Shown here: in pieces, positions 24,446-33,569 of the stretch
How positions within the stretch are numbered: the stretch's first letter is position 1
Layout of the letters: each line of letters opens with the position of its first letter
NCBI RefSeq assembly: GCF_014873535.1
Contig: NZ_JADBEF010000001.1
Location: 8,742,001 to 8,806,000, forward strand
Length of the DNA stretch: 64,000 nucleotides
DNA from: Nonomuraea africana
GTDB lineage: Bacteria; Actinomycetota; Actinomycetes; Streptosporangiales; Streptosporangiaceae
Direction of reading: 5' to 3'
Program-made: the position numbers and the translations under genes
The notes under the pieces: model-generated
The model's database searches: none
What the model was told of the DNA's origin: nothing
What the model saw: the letters and a program-made list of their open reading frames with translations, nothing else

Positions 24446-26053
24446 TCAGGCGCAGATGTTCTTGGTGTCGGCGGAGATGCCGGTCTCCTTGATGGACTCG
24501 GGGATCTCGGTGCGGACGCCCGTGAAGTCGTCGCCGATCAGCAACTGGATCACGGGAGTCTTGTCGGCGCCCTTGTCCGCGACGGTCTGGGTGGTGCCGC
24601 TCCCGGTGAAAGCCGCCGGGTTGGTGACCTTGACCTTGCCCTTGGTGGAGGGGCGCTTGGTGCCCGACAGCTTCGAGGCGAGCACGCCGGCGTAGTCGGG
24701 GCCGGTGGTGTCGCGCTTGCCGTACAGCAGCTGGGTCTTGGGCTGACTGGTGCCCTCGGGGGTCAGGGCGTTGCCGGTGCCGACCACGTTGAATCCGAGC
24801 TCGGTCAGCTGCTGGGCAACCTCGCCCGCCTTGCCCTGCGTGGTCGTGCCGTTGATCACCTGGACCTTGACCTGTTCGACCTTGGGCACGAACTTCTTGG
24901 CCGTGGGCGTGGGCTCGGGCAACGCGGTGTCGTTCCTGATGGCCTCGAAGAGCTTGGGCGCGCGGACCGGGTCCCAGATGACCCTGTTCGGGTCGGTGGG
25001 GTCGGGTAGGACGGGAACCGTGTAGAACTGCACCTTGCTCGCGGTCAGCGACCTGGCGCTCTGGGCGATCTCCAGGAGCTTGTTGGGGTCGTTGGCCAGC
25101 TTCTTGTCCATGGTGACCGAAGAGGAGGCCGCCTGGATCAGGCCGATCAGCTTGGGCGGATTGGACAGGACGCCGCCGGTGGTGATCTTCTTGACGACCT
25201 GGCTGGCGAAGAGCTGCTGGCGCTTGATGCGCTCGAGGTCGCTGTGGTTGCCGTAGGCGCGCAGGCGGACGTAGCCGAGGGCCTGTTCGCCGTTCAGCGT
25301 CGACCTGCCGCGGGGCAGTTTGAGCTTGGCCTTCTTGTCGTCGACCGGGCTGTTCAGGCAGACCTCGATGCCATGGAGCTCGTCGACGATGGCCTTGAAG
25401 CCGTTGAAGTCGACCTCGACGTTGTGATCGATGCGAATGTTGGTCAGCGTCTCGATCGTGGTGATGGTGCAGGCGATGCCGCCGCGGTTGTAGGCCGAGT
25501 TGATCATGTCGCGGGTGGCCGGGAGAACCGTCTTGCTCTTCTCGGCCTCGCACTGCGGGATCTGGACCATCGAGTCGCGGGGGAAGCTGATGAGCTGCGC
25601 CTTGTCCCTGGTGGGGGAGATGTGCATGAGGATCATCGTGTCGGTGCGCTTGCCCGAGTCGATCCTGGCGGCGGCCTGGCCGTACCTGGCGTTGCCCTCG
25701 CCGTGACGCGTGTCGGAGCCGACGATCAGCACGTTGAGCGCGCCGGTGATGTTCGCGGGCCTGGGGTTGCGGATCTTCGTGTCCGGGTCGTTCTGGCCGA
25801 AGCCGGCCAGCGCGCTGCGGTAGATCGTGTAGCCGGTCAGCGAGCCCGCGACCATCAGGCCGGTCAGCGCGATGCTCGTCCAGGCCAGGCCGCTCAGCTT
25901 CCTGCGTCCGCCGTCGCCGCTCCTGCGGCCGCGGGGCTCCTCCGGAGGGGGCGGCGGGGGTGGGGAGGCGCCTGCCCTGCGGGAGGACCGATAACCGGGG
26001 GTGGCCGGCGCGACCAGGCGATCCTGGACGTCGGCGCTCCTGTGGTTGCTCAT
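24446..26053 (-). CDS. LytR-CpsA-Psr (LCP) family protein with LytR_C domain
   Basis: This 535-residue protein has a cytoplasmic proline-rich tail with a PPPPPPP run, then a helix (about 55-77). The LCP domain has NVLIVGSDTRHGEGNARYG, KRTDTMILMHI, ISFPRDSMVQIP, MINSAYNRGG, GYVRLRAYGNHSDLERIKRQQ. A C-terminal LytR_C domain (QVKVQVINGTTTQG) follows. It ends KNICA, close to the NICKKAG end of the LCP protein at 8.6 kb, so the two are paralogues. It probably attaches a lipid-linked polymer to peptidoglycan. A possible 37-codon upstream frame overlaps its ATG. Confidence 0.88.
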   Translation of the reverse strand: MSNHRSADVQDRLVAPATPGYRSSRRAGASPPPPPPPEEPRGRRSGDGGRRKLSGLAWTSIALTGLMVAGSLTGYTIYRSALAGFGQNDPDTKIRNPRPANITGALNVLIVGSDTRHGEGNARYGQAAARIDSGKRTDTMILMHISPTRDKAQLISFPRDSMVQIPQCEAEKSKTVLPATRDMINSAYNRGGIACTITTIETLTNIRIDHNVEVDFNGFKAIVDELHGIEVCLNSPVDDKKAKLKLPRGRSTLNGEQALGYVRLRAYGNHSDLERIKRQQLFASQVVKKITTGGVLSNPPKLIGLIQAASSSVTMDKKLANDPNKLLEIAQSARSLTASKVQFYTVPVLPDPTDPNRVIWDPVRAPKLFEAIRNDTALPEPTPTAKKFVPKVEQVKVQVINGTTTQGKAGEVAQQLTELGFNVVGTGNALTPEGTSQPKTQLLYGKRDTTGPDYAGVLASKLSGTKRPSTKGKVKVTNPAAFTGSGTTQTVADKGADKTPVIQLLIGDDFTGVRTEIPESIKETGISADTKNICA

Positions 26054-26163
26054 ACGATCTCCTCGCCCGGAGGTGGGGAGTCCGTGGTGGGCTTCCTGCG
26101 CACAACGGCCTCCTCGTCCGGAGATTCGGAGCCCGCGTCGTGCCGGCTCGGTCGATCGCTCAT
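26050..26163 (-). CDS. Possible 37-residue ORF coupled to the LCP gene
   Basis: A short frame from ATG 26163 ends at a TGA that overlaps the LCP start (ATGA). The peptide starts MSDRPSRHDAGSESPDEEAV and is acidic, proline-rich and without a membrane helix. The overlap geometry is like the true coupled genes in this window, which supports translation, but no homologue is recognised. It could equally be a chance frame in the leader. Confidence 0.3.
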   Translation of the reverse strand: MSDRPSRHDAGSESPDEEAVVRRKPTTDSPPPGEEIV

Positions 26164-26298
26164 CGCGCCACGAGACTAGGACACCGTAAGCGTTGCCGAA
26201 GCCATGACCGACTCAAAAGGCCGTGACCCGGGCGTGATGATCCCGTCCCAGAGCATACTCAGATTCGGACATTTCATGGAATGTAGTCGCCAAAAACT

Positions 26299-27660
26299 TT
26301 ACGTTACGCGCCTTGTGGAAAGCGCCGCCGCCAGGCATGCCAGTGGCATGGCGGGCAGCGTGTAGCGGTAGTCGAACTCGGCCACCGCGGGCGGCACGAT
26401 CAGCAGCACCCACGCCGTCGACCAGGGCAGCAGCCAGGCGCCCTGGTAGCTCCTGCGCCTGATCGCCACGGCGGGCGGCACGATCAGCAGCACCAGGAGG
26501 ACCGCTCCGGGCATGCGGACGACGCTTTGGTAGGCGCGCAGCCACCCCGCGTACGGCTCCACGATGGCGGTGCCAATGGGGCCGTTTTCGTATTTATGTG
26601 CGAATTGCGCGCCGACCTGGGCGGGATATCGGCCGGGCGGCGGAGGTGGGTTCACAGGAAACTCGTAGTAAGCGTAGATTTCCGCGTCAGGGTAGACGGG
26701 CCGGCCCAGTGTGAAGGTGCGCACCAGCTCCGACAGCGCCGAGCCGAGATAGTCGAGCGGCTGGCTGCGGATGGCCAGCATCGCGAACCTGCCGGCCAGG
26801 TCGTCGTTGGCCTCGGAGAAGGTGATGCCGGGCAGCTTCACCAGCGGCGCGTCCTTGGCCCAGATGTACTCCTGCGAAGGCGGCCGGGCCTCGGGCGGGC
26901 GCGGATCGCACAGCACCGCCAGGTCGGGGGGCGGGTCCATCGCCGCGCAGTCGGCGAAGGACATCGTGCGGGCGTAGAGGAAGACGCCGTTCGCGCCGAC
27001 GATGCCGACCCTGTCGTAGGTCGCGTGGAACCAGAGGCCGTAGGCGAGCACCGGCAGGAGCGCGGCCGCCGCCGTGACGCCGGCCAGCGCGATCCGCCTG
27101 CGCAGCAGCAGCCAGGCGCACAGCACGACGATGAGCGGCTGGCCGACCGTCCTGGTCAGGGAGGCGCAGGCGAGCAGCAGGCCGATGGCCAGCGCCGTAC
27201 GCCAGGTGAGGTCCCTGCGGACGGCGAGCACCACCGCGGCGACGACCAGGAAGGTGAACAGGGCGTCGGAGATCAGCAGGTGCTCGAGCTCGATCTGGTA
27301 GGCGTCGAGCAGCACGGGCGCGGCGGCCAGCGTCGCGGCCCACTTCGGCACTCTTCGGGCCGCGAGGTAGACCAGCACGCCGGTGGCCAGGCCGAGCAGG
27401 TGCTGGACGGCGGTGACGGCGGCGAAGCTCTGGAACGGCTGCAGCAGCTTGAGGAAGAAGGAGTAGCCCGCGGGCCGCACCAGATCGGGACGCAGGTGGA
27501 AGACGGTGACGATGTAGGTGTAGGAGTCGGGGAACCACAGCGCGGGCCGGTAGCCCAGCATGGTGATCACCCTGAGCAGGGCGCCGACCCCGAACACGCC
27601 GAGGAACCAGCGGTGCCGCCGCACCTGCCGCCGCACCCAGGCCGACCGCCCGGCTTCCAC
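26299..27660 (-). CDS. Polytopic glycosyltransferase (GT39/ArnT-like)
   Basis: This protein of about 453 residues starts at GTG 27660, preceded by GGGGAGGG; the open frame extends to 27819 but would overlap the divergent gene. It has about ten helices. The first outer loop has ALWFPDSYTYIVTVFHLRPDLVRPAGYSFFLKL, with an acidic residue at the place used by GT-C enzymes that take polyprenyl-phosphate sugars. A long soluble loop (about 275-385) precedes the last helices. The protein probably adds sugar to a surface polymer outside the membrane. It is divergent from another GT-C gene. Confidence 0.75.
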   Translation of the reverse strand: MEAGRSAWVRRQVRRHRWFLGVFGVGALLRVITMLGYRPALWFPDSYTYIVTVFHLRPDLVRPAGYSFFLKLLQPFQSFAAVTAVQHLLGLATGVLVYLAARRVPKWAATLAAAPVLLDAYQIELEHLLISDALFTFLVVAAVVLAVRRDLTWRTALAIGLLLACASLTRTVGQPLIVVLCAWLLLRRRIALAGVTAAAALLPVLAYGLWFHATYDRVGIVGANGVFLYARTMSFADCAAMDPPPDLAVLCDPRPPEARPPSQEYIWAKDAPLVKLPGITFSEANDDLAGRFAMLAIRSQPLDYLGSALSELVRTFTLGRPVYPDAEIYAYYEFPVNPPPPPGRYPAQVGAQFAHKYENGPIGTAIVEPYAGWLRAYQSVVRMPGAVLLVLLIVPPAVAIRRRSYQGAWLLPWSTAWVLLIVPPAVAEFDYRYTLPAMPLACLAAALSTRRVT

Positions 27661-27791
27661 CCGCGTGCCCTCCCCGTCCCGATGCTCCGGCCATGGCCGG
27701 GCGCAGCCCGACGCCTGCCGTACGCTACCGGCTTCCACCGGCCGGGCCGCGCCCCACCGGTGGTCGGCGTTGGGTACTCTCGCGATCACCG

Positions 27792-29774
27792 ATGACGCTC
27801 GCATGGCCCGATCACTCACGCAGGCCGTCGGCGGGCAGGGTGCTCGCCGTCGCCACCGTGCTGCCCGCGCTCGCGGTGGCCGCCTGGCTCCTCGCCGGGC
27901 TGCCGCTGCTGCTGGCTGGGTGGTTCAAGCCGTTCCCCGTGACGGTCCTGGCGGGGGCCGTCCTGGTGGTGCTGGGCAAGGTGGCGCTCACCCGGATGCC
28001 CGACCTCGACGCCACGGCGAGGCAGGTGGGCGGCGTGTTCGGCGTCGCGCTGCTCTCGCTGGTCGGCAACGCGATCCTGCACAGCGAGCAGCTCATCGTC
28101 CGCCGCGATCCCGCCACCTACGCGCAGTACGCGATCTGGATCGCCAGGAACGGCTCCCTGCCCGTCCCGCAGCAGGCCGAGGCGTTCGGCGGCGCCGATC
28201 CCGCGCTGCGGTTCGACAGCATCGGCTTCTACGACGCCCCGGGCGCCGTGGTGCCGCAGTTCCTGCCGGGCCCGCCGATGCTGTTCGCGGCGGGGGAGTG
28301 GCTGGGCGGGCTGCTGTTCACCCCGCCGGTGCTCGGCGCGCTGGCCACGCTGGTGCTGGCGGGCGCGGTCGCGAGGCTGGTGGGAGCCCGCTGGGCCGTG
28401 CTCGCGGCGCTGGCCTTCGCGATCAGCCTGCCCATCCTCTACACCTCTCGCGCCACGTTCAGCGAGATCCCGTCGCTGATCCTGATCTTCGGCGGCATCG
28501 CCCTCCTCCACGACGCCAGGGGCCGATGGGACAGCGCACTGGCGGGGCTGGTGTTCGGGCTGGCCGTGCTGGTGCGCATCGACGCGCTGCGCGACGTCCT
28601 GCCCGTCCTGGCCTTCGCCGGGCTGCTGATCGCGCTGCGCCGCGGCTTCTCGCTGCTGGCGGGGCTGGCCGTCGGCGTGGGGCTCGGGCTCGTGGCCGCG
28701 CGGACGTTCGCCGGACCCTACCTCGCGGATCTTTCGAACTCGGTGCGGCCGCTGCTGCTGATCTCCGTCGCGGTGCTGGTGCTGACGGCCGTCGGCACCG
28801 CACTGGCGGGCCGCCTGTCCCGGCTGCGCCCGCCCAGATGGCTGCCCGAGGTCGGCGCGGGCCTGGTCGTGCTGGTCATGCTCGGCCTCGCCGTACGCCC
28901 GTGGGTCCAGACCGTCCGCCGCACGCCCAACACGCCCGGAGACTGGCGGACCTTCGAGTTCCTCGTGGCGACGCAGAAGAACAACGGGCTGCCCATCGAC
29001 GGCACCCGCCTCTACTTCGAGGACTCCCTCTACTGGGTGATCTGGTACGTCGGCGTGCCCGTTGTGGTGTTCGCCACACTCGCCGCGGCGGTGCTGGTCA
29101 GGCGGCTGCGCGACGGGTCCTCCTTCGAGTGGCTGCTCCCGCTGGCGATCATCGGCTGGACCACGGTCACCACCCTGCTCAGGCCCGAGATCACCCCCGA
29201 CCACCCGTGGGCCTCGCGCCGCCTGGTGCCCGTCGTCATCCCCGGGCTGATCATGCTGGCCGTCTGGGGGCTGGCGTGGTGCCGTGACCGGCTCGGCCGC
29301 CGCGGCCACGGCACGCGCTGGTTCGGCGCCGCCGCCGTCGTGCTGGTCCTGGCGCCGGTGGCCGTCACCTCCATCGGCATCGCCTTCACCCCGATCGAGC
29401 GAGGGGAGCGCGCCGCCGTCGAGCGCCTGTGCGAGAGCATCCCCTCCGACGCCTCCGTGCTGATCGTCGAACGCGTCACCGCCGACCGCTTCTCCCAGGT
29501 CGTGCGCGGCACCTGCGGGGTGCCCACGGCCCAGGTGCGCAGATCGTCGGCCGACACCCCGTCCCCGGTCGCCGTCCGCCGTCTCATCGAGAAGATCAGG
29601 AAGGCGGGGCGCGCACCCGTGCTGCTGGCCGCCGAGTCCGGCCAGCTCACCCCGTACGGCACGCCGCGCCACGTGGTCGCCCTCGACACCCGCCAGGACG
29701 AACGCTCCCTGGTCGCGCCCCCCGACGGCGCCTGGCGCCTGGTGGTCAACGTCTGGATGACACGACCGGCCTGA
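27792..29774 (+). CDS. Polytopic glycosyltransferase-like membrane protein
   Basis: This 660-residue protein has about 12-13 hydrophobic helices. The first outer loop has VRRDPATYAQYAIWIARNGSLPV, like the acidic-residue loop of GT39/ArnT enzymes. A soluble C-terminal domain (about 540-660) with ERLCESIPSDASVLIVERVTAD follows. ATG 27792 is the first in-frame start that does not overlap neighbours greatly. It lies before a DPM1-like GT2 that could supply its polyprenyl-phosphate sugar. Specific sugar unknown. Confidence 0.72.
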   Translation: MTLAWPDHSRRPSAGRVLAVATVLPALAVAAWLLAGLPLLLAGWFKPFPVTVLAGAVLVVLGKVALTRMPDLDATARQVGGVFGVALLSLVGNAILHSEQLIVRRDPATYAQYAIWIARNGSLPVPQQAEAFGGADPALRFDSIGFYDAPGAVVPQFLPGPPMLFAAGEWLGGLLFTPPVLGALATLVLAGAVARLVGARWAVLAALAFAISLPILYTSRATFSEIPSLILIFGGIALLHDARGRWDSALAGLVFGLAVLVRIDALRDVLPVLAFAGLLIALRRGFSLLAGLAVGVGLGLVAARTFAGPYLADLSNSVRPLLLISVAVLVLTAVGTALAGRLSRLRPPRWLPEVGAGLVVLVMLGLAVRPWVQTVRRTPNTPGDWRTFEFLVATQKNNGLPIDGTRLYFEDSLYWVIWYVGVPVVVFATLAAAVLVRRLRDGSSFEWLLPLAIIGWTTVTTLLRPEITPDHPWASRRLVPVVIPGLIMLAVWGLAWCRDRLGRRGHGTRWFGAAAVVLVLAPVAVTSIGIAFTPIERGERAAVERLCESIPSDASVLIVERVTADRFSQVVRGTCGVPTAQVRRSSADTPSPVAVRRLIEKIRKAGRAPVLLAAESGQLTPYGTPRHVVALDTRQDERSLVAPPDGAWRLVVNVWMTRPA

Positions 29775-29824
29775 ATTGACCGAGTGGAACCGAGGCGTGA
29801 CAGGGAAGGGTACCCTCGTCCCAC

Positions 29825-30754
29825 GTGAGCACGCTTGAGCCCCCCAAGACTGGATCCGCCGTGGAAGCTACGCCGTACGTCACGATTGTCCTGCCCTGCT
29901 ACAACGAGCAGGATCACGTTCTTGACGAGGTCGAACGCATCACCAAGGCGATGGACTCGAGCGGCTACACCTACGAACTGGTGGCCGTCGACGACTGCTC
30001 CACCGACGAGACGCTGGCCAGGCTCGAGGAGGCCGCGCCGCGCTTCCCCCACATGCGCATCCGCGCCTTCCACCGCAACGGCGGCTCGGGCACCGTCCGC
30101 AGGATCGGCACGCAGGAGGCGCGCGGCGAGATCGTCGTGTGGACCGACGCGGACATGACCTACCCGAACGAGCGCATCCCCGAGCTGGTCCAGATCCTGG
30201 AGAAGGACCAGACGGTCGACCAGGTGGTCGGCGCGCGCACCACCGAGGAGGGCTCGCACAAGATCCTCAGGGTGCCCGCCAAGTGGGTGATCCGCAAGAT
30301 CGCGGAGAAGCTGGCGGGGCAGAGGATCCCCGACCTCAACTCGGGGTTGCGGGCCTTCCGCAAGTCGGTGGCCAAGCCGTACCTCAGGCTGCTGCCGCCC
30401 GGGTTCTCGTGCGTCACGACGATCACGCTGTCGTTCCTGTCGAACCAGCACGACGTCTACTACCTGCCGATCGAGTACGCCAAGCGGGCCGGCAAGTCGA
30501 AGTTCAGCTTCGTCAGCGACGCCTACCGCTACATCCTGCAGGTGCTGCGGATGGTCATGTACTTCAACCCGCTCAAGGTGCTCATGCCGCCCGCCCTCTG
30601 GCTGGTGGGCATCGGGTTCGTCAAGTTCGTCTACGACATGGTGCGCACGCCCTTCTACATCCCGACGAACACCATCATGATCGTGCTGTCCGGCATGCTG
30701 ATCGGATCGGTGGCGTTGCTCGCCGACCTGATCGTGAGGTCGCGCGGCGAATGA
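29825..30754 (+). CDS. Glycosyltransferase family 2 (polyprenyl-phosphate sugar synthase-like)
   Basis: This 309-residue protein starts at GTG 29825. The GT-A core shows YVTIVLPCYNEQDHVLDEV, LVAVDDCSTDETLARLEE, GGSGTVRRIGTQEARGEIVVWTDADMTYPNERIPELV and IPDLNSGLRAFRKS. Two C-terminal helices (about 245-305) anchor it. This order is that of dolichol/polyprenyl-phosphate mannose or glucose synthases. Product use by the adjacent GT-C proteins is likely. The stop overlaps the next gene (ATGA). Confidence 0.87.
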   Translation: MSTLEPPKTGSAVEATPYVTIVLPCYNEQDHVLDEVERITKAMDSSGYTYELVAVDDCSTDETLARLEEAAPRFPHMRIRAFHRNGGSGTVRRIGTQEARGEIVVWTDADMTYPNERIPELVQILEKDQTVDQVVGARTTEEGSHKILRVPAKWVIRKIAEKLAGQRIPDLNSGLRAFRKSVAKPYLRLLPPGFSCVTTITLSFLSNQHDVYYLPIEYAKRAGKSKFSFVSDAYRYILQVLRMVMYFNPLKVLMPPALWLVGIGFVKFVYDMVRTPFYIPTNTIMIVLSGMLIGSVALLADLIVRSRGE

Positions 30755-31806
30755 GGATCGCGATCGTCGGCCCGACCTACCCGTACAAGGGTGGCGGCGC
30801 CCAGCACACCACCGAGCTGGCCCATCGCCTGGCCGCGCAGGGCCACGACGTGGTGATCGAGTCGTGGAAGGCGCAGTACCCCTCCTTCCTCTACCCGGGG
30901 CAGCAGACGATCGACGTCCCCGAGGGCGAGCCGTACCCGAAGACGCACAGGCGGCTCGACTGGCGCAGGCCCGACGGCTGGGTCGCGGCTGGGCGGCGGC
31001 TCAGGAGCGCCGACCTGGTGATCCTGGCGGTGCTCAGCCCGGTGCAGGTCCCCGCCTACCTCGGCATCCTGTTCGGCCTCGGCCGCAGGACCAGGACGAT
31101 CGCGCTCTGCCACAACGTCCTGCCCCACGAGCGCAAGCCATGGGACGAGCCGCTGATGAAGGCGCTGCTCAAGCGGGTCGACGGCGTGCTGACCCACTCC
31201 GAGCAGCAGGCCGGTCTGGCCAGGACACTGACGAACAGGCCGACCAGCACCGCGGCGCTGCCTCCGCACCTGCCCGCCAGGAGCCAGGACAGAGCCGAGG
31301 GGATCCACCACAGGCTGCTCTTCTTCGGCATCGTCCGGCCGTACAAGGGGCTCGACCTGTTGCTCAGGGCGCTGCCCGAGGGCGTCTCGCTGACCGTGGC
31401 GGGGGAGTTCTGGGGCGGGCTCGAAGACACCAGGGCGCTGATCGCCGAGCTGGGCATCGGCGACCGGGTGGAGCTCCGGCCCGGCTACGTCGCCGCCGAC
31501 GACGTGCCCGGCCTGTTCGCGCGGGCCGACGCGCTCGTCCTGCCGTACCGGAACGCCACGGCCAGCCAGAACGTGTGGCTCGGCCACGAGCACGGGGTGC
31601 CGGTGATCGCCACCAGGGTCGGCGCGCTGGCCGACAACGTCCGCGACGGCGTCGACGGCCTGCTGGTCGAGCCCGAGGACGTCGAGGCGCTGCGCAAGGC
31701 GATCGAGCGGTTCTACGAGGATCCCGAGCGGCTGAGGGCGGGCGTCCAGGCCGTCGATCCCGAGCCGTTCTGGCGCACGTACGCCGACACACTCCTTCGA
31801 GCCTGA
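30751..31806 (+). CDS. Glycosyltransferase family 4
   Basis: This 351-residue GT-B enzyme starts MRIAIVGPTYPYKGGGAQHTT, with the N-terminal glycine loop. It has LLFFGIVRPYKGLDLLLRAL, VELRPGYVAADDVPGLFARADALVLPYRNATASQNVWLGHEHGVPVIATRVGALADNV and GLLVEPEDVEALRKAI in the donor domain. ATG 30751 overlaps the preceding stop. It belongs to the run of surface-glycan genes from 29.8 to 35.8 kb, all on the plus strand with small gaps. Confidence 0.9.
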   Translation: MRIAIVGPTYPYKGGGAQHTTELAHRLAAQGHDVVIESWKAQYPSFLYPGQQTIDVPEGEPYPKTHRRLDWRRPDGWVAAGRRLRSADLVILAVLSPVQVPAYLGILFGLGRRTRTIALCHNVLPHERKPWDEPLMKALLKRVDGVLTHSEQQAGLARTLTNRPTSTAALPPHLPARSQDRAEGIHHRLLFFGIVRPYKGLDLLLRALPEGVSLTVAGEFWGGLEDTRALIAELGIGDRVELRPGYVAADDVPGLFARADALVLPYRNATASQNVWLGHEHGVPVIATRVGALADNVRDGVDGLLVEPEDVEALRKAIERFYEDPERLRAGVQAVDPEPFWRTYADTLLRA

Positions 31807-31819
31807 GAGGATCGGGGAC

Positions 31820-32632
31820 GTGGTGAAGGAGAAGCAGCTCGAGTACTCCGAGTTTCAGCCGGCGATGCTCGACGAAGCCAAGCGCAGGCGCAAGGCCGCC
31901 AAGATCATCGCAGTCCTCGAGCACTTCCACGGGCCGCTCGGGGGGCTGACCGTGGGCGACGTCGGCTGCTCGGCCGGGTTCATCGCCGACGAGCTCGCCG
32001 CCGCCGGCGCGGCGCACACGCTCGGCATCGACATCGACGTGCCGGGCCTGCGCAAGGCCGCGGACCGCTTCGGCAAGCGGGTCGCCTTCATCTGCGGCGA
32101 CGGCACCGCACTGCCCTTCCCCGACTCCTCCGTCGACGTGCTGGTCTTCAACCACATCTACGAGCACGTCGTCGACCCCGACGCGGTCGTCGCCGAGATG
32201 CACCGGGTGCTGTCCGAGGACGGCGTCCTCTACCTGGGCCTGGGCAACAAGCTCGGCATCATGGAGCCGCACTACAAGCTGCCGTTCCTGTCGTACCTGC
32301 CCGCCCCGCTCGCCGACCGCTACGTGCGCGCCTTCGGCCGGGCCGACCACTACTACGAGCGCTTCCGCACCAGGCGGGGGCTACGGAAGATGACCCGCGC
32401 CTTCTACGTGTGGGACTACACCTTCCCGGTGCTCGCCACGCCCACGGCGTTCGCCGGCGGCGAGCTGTTCCCCGGCCTCCTCGGCAGGATCGCGCAGGCG
32501 GTGCTGGCCCGCACGCCGCGGGCCGTGCTCAAGCTGATGCTGCCGCTGGTGCCGACCTACCTGTGGGTGGCCACCAAGCGGCCGCGCACACCCGCGGGGG
32601 CCGCGCTGCCGCAGCCGCCGGAGCGGCTGTGA
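31820..32632 (+). CDS. SAM-dependent methyltransferase (class I)
   Basis: This 270-residue protein has the Rossmann SAM-binding motif VGDVGCSAGFIADEL (about residues 44-58), motif II GIDIDVPGLRKAADRFG, ICGDGTALPFPDSSVDVLVFNHIYEHVVDP and VLSEDGVLYLGLGNK. The C-terminal part is hydrophobic (LPFLSYLPAPLADRY) and may touch the membrane. Position within the glycosyltransferase run suggests methylation of a sugar or lipid-linked glycan. The stop overlaps the next start (GTGA). Confidence 0.88.
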   Translation: MVKEKQLEYSEFQPAMLDEAKRRRKAAKIIAVLEHFHGPLGGLTVGDVGCSAGFIADELAAAGAAHTLGIDIDVPGLRKAADRFGKRVAFICGDGTALPFPDSSVDVLVFNHIYEHVVDPDAVVAEMHRVLSEDGVLYLGLGNKLGIMEPHYKLPFLSYLPAPLADRYVRAFGRADHYYERFRTRRGLRKMTRAFYVWDYTFPVLATPTAFAGGELFPGLLGRIAQAVLARTPRAVLKLMLPLVPTYLWVATKRPRTPAGAALPQPPERL

Positions 32633-33510
32633 AGAAGGCGGTACGGCTCGGCTTCCTGCTGGTCGCGCTCGGGTTCGGCGCCTGGGTCGTCGCCTCGCAG
32701 TGGGACGCGGTCGTCGCCGGGTTCGCCAGGCTGACCTGGCCGATGCTGGCGGGCTCGCTGGTCTCGGTGGTCGGCGCGCTGCTGGCCGCCATGATGACGT
32801 GGCGGACACTTCTGGCCGACCTGGGCTCGCCGCTGCCGCTGCGAGCCGCGGCGAAGGTGTTCTTCGTCGGCCAGCTCGGCAAGTACATCCCCGGCGCGGT
32901 GTGGCCGGTCCTCGCCCAGATGGAGATGGGCAAGGACCTCGGCGTGCCGCGCCCGCGCAGCGCGGCGGCCTTCTTCTTGATGATGCCGATCCAGCTGGCC
33001 ACCGGGCTGCTCGTCACGCTGGTCACGCTCGGCTGGGACCGCTTCGGCTGGGCGCTGCTGCTCATCCCCGTGCTCCTGGTGCTCCTGGAGCCGAAGGTGA
33101 TCAACGCGGTGATCGGCTTCGGCCTGCGCAGGCTCCGGCGGGAACCACTCGAAAGGCCGCTCAGCCGCAGGGGCATGCTGACGGCGCTGGCGTGGGCGCT
33201 GGCCGGCTGGAGCGCCTACGGCGTGCACCTGTTCCTCCTGGCCGGCGACATGGGCGCCACGGGCGGGCTGCTGTTCGCCATCGGCGCGTTCGCGCTGACG
33301 TGGTCCCTCGGCATCATGACGTTCGTCGTGCCCGCGGGCGCGGGGGTGCGCGAGGCCGCCATGGTGGCGGTGATGTCGCCGGTCCTCGATCGCGGCTCGG
33401 CGATCGCCCTCGCGCTGTGCTCCCGGATGGTGATCATCCTGGCCGATCTGATCTGCGCCGCCGCGGCCGGAGCCGCCGCGAGAGCCACAGTGGACCGCAA
33501 TCCCGTGTGA
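32629..33510 (+). CDS. Flippase-like (lysylphosphatidylglycerol synthase TM region / UPF0104) protein
   Basis: This 293-residue protein starts at GTG 32629, inside the methyltransferase stop. Eight or so helices include the family motifs KVFFVGQLGKYIPGAVWPVLAQMEMGKDLGVPR and IMTFVVPAGAGVREAAMVAVM. These match the YbhN/AglD/MprF membrane domain. No cytoplasmic aminoacyl-transferase domain follows, so it is not a full MprF. It may move or present a lipid-linked sugar. It is coupled to the methyltransferase, which supports a joint role. Confidence 0.83.
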   Translation: MKKAVRLGFLLVALGFGAWVVASQWDAVVAGFARLTWPMLAGSLVSVVGALLAAMMTWRTLLADLGSPLPLRAAAKVFFVGQLGKYIPGAVWPVLAQMEMGKDLGVPRPRSAAAFFLMMPIQLATGLLVTLVTLGWDRFGWALLLIPVLLVLLEPKVINAVIGFGLRRLRREPLERPLSRRGMLTALAWALAGWSAYGVHLFLLAGDMGATGGLLFAIGAFALTWSLGIMTFVVPAGAGVREAAMVAVMSPVLDRGSAIALALCSRMVIILADLICAAAAGAAARATVDRNPV

Positions 33511-33569
33511 TTTGCCGCACCGGGTCGTAGGGTTGGATCAGACGAGGGTCTTCAGGGGAGGGATCTTTC

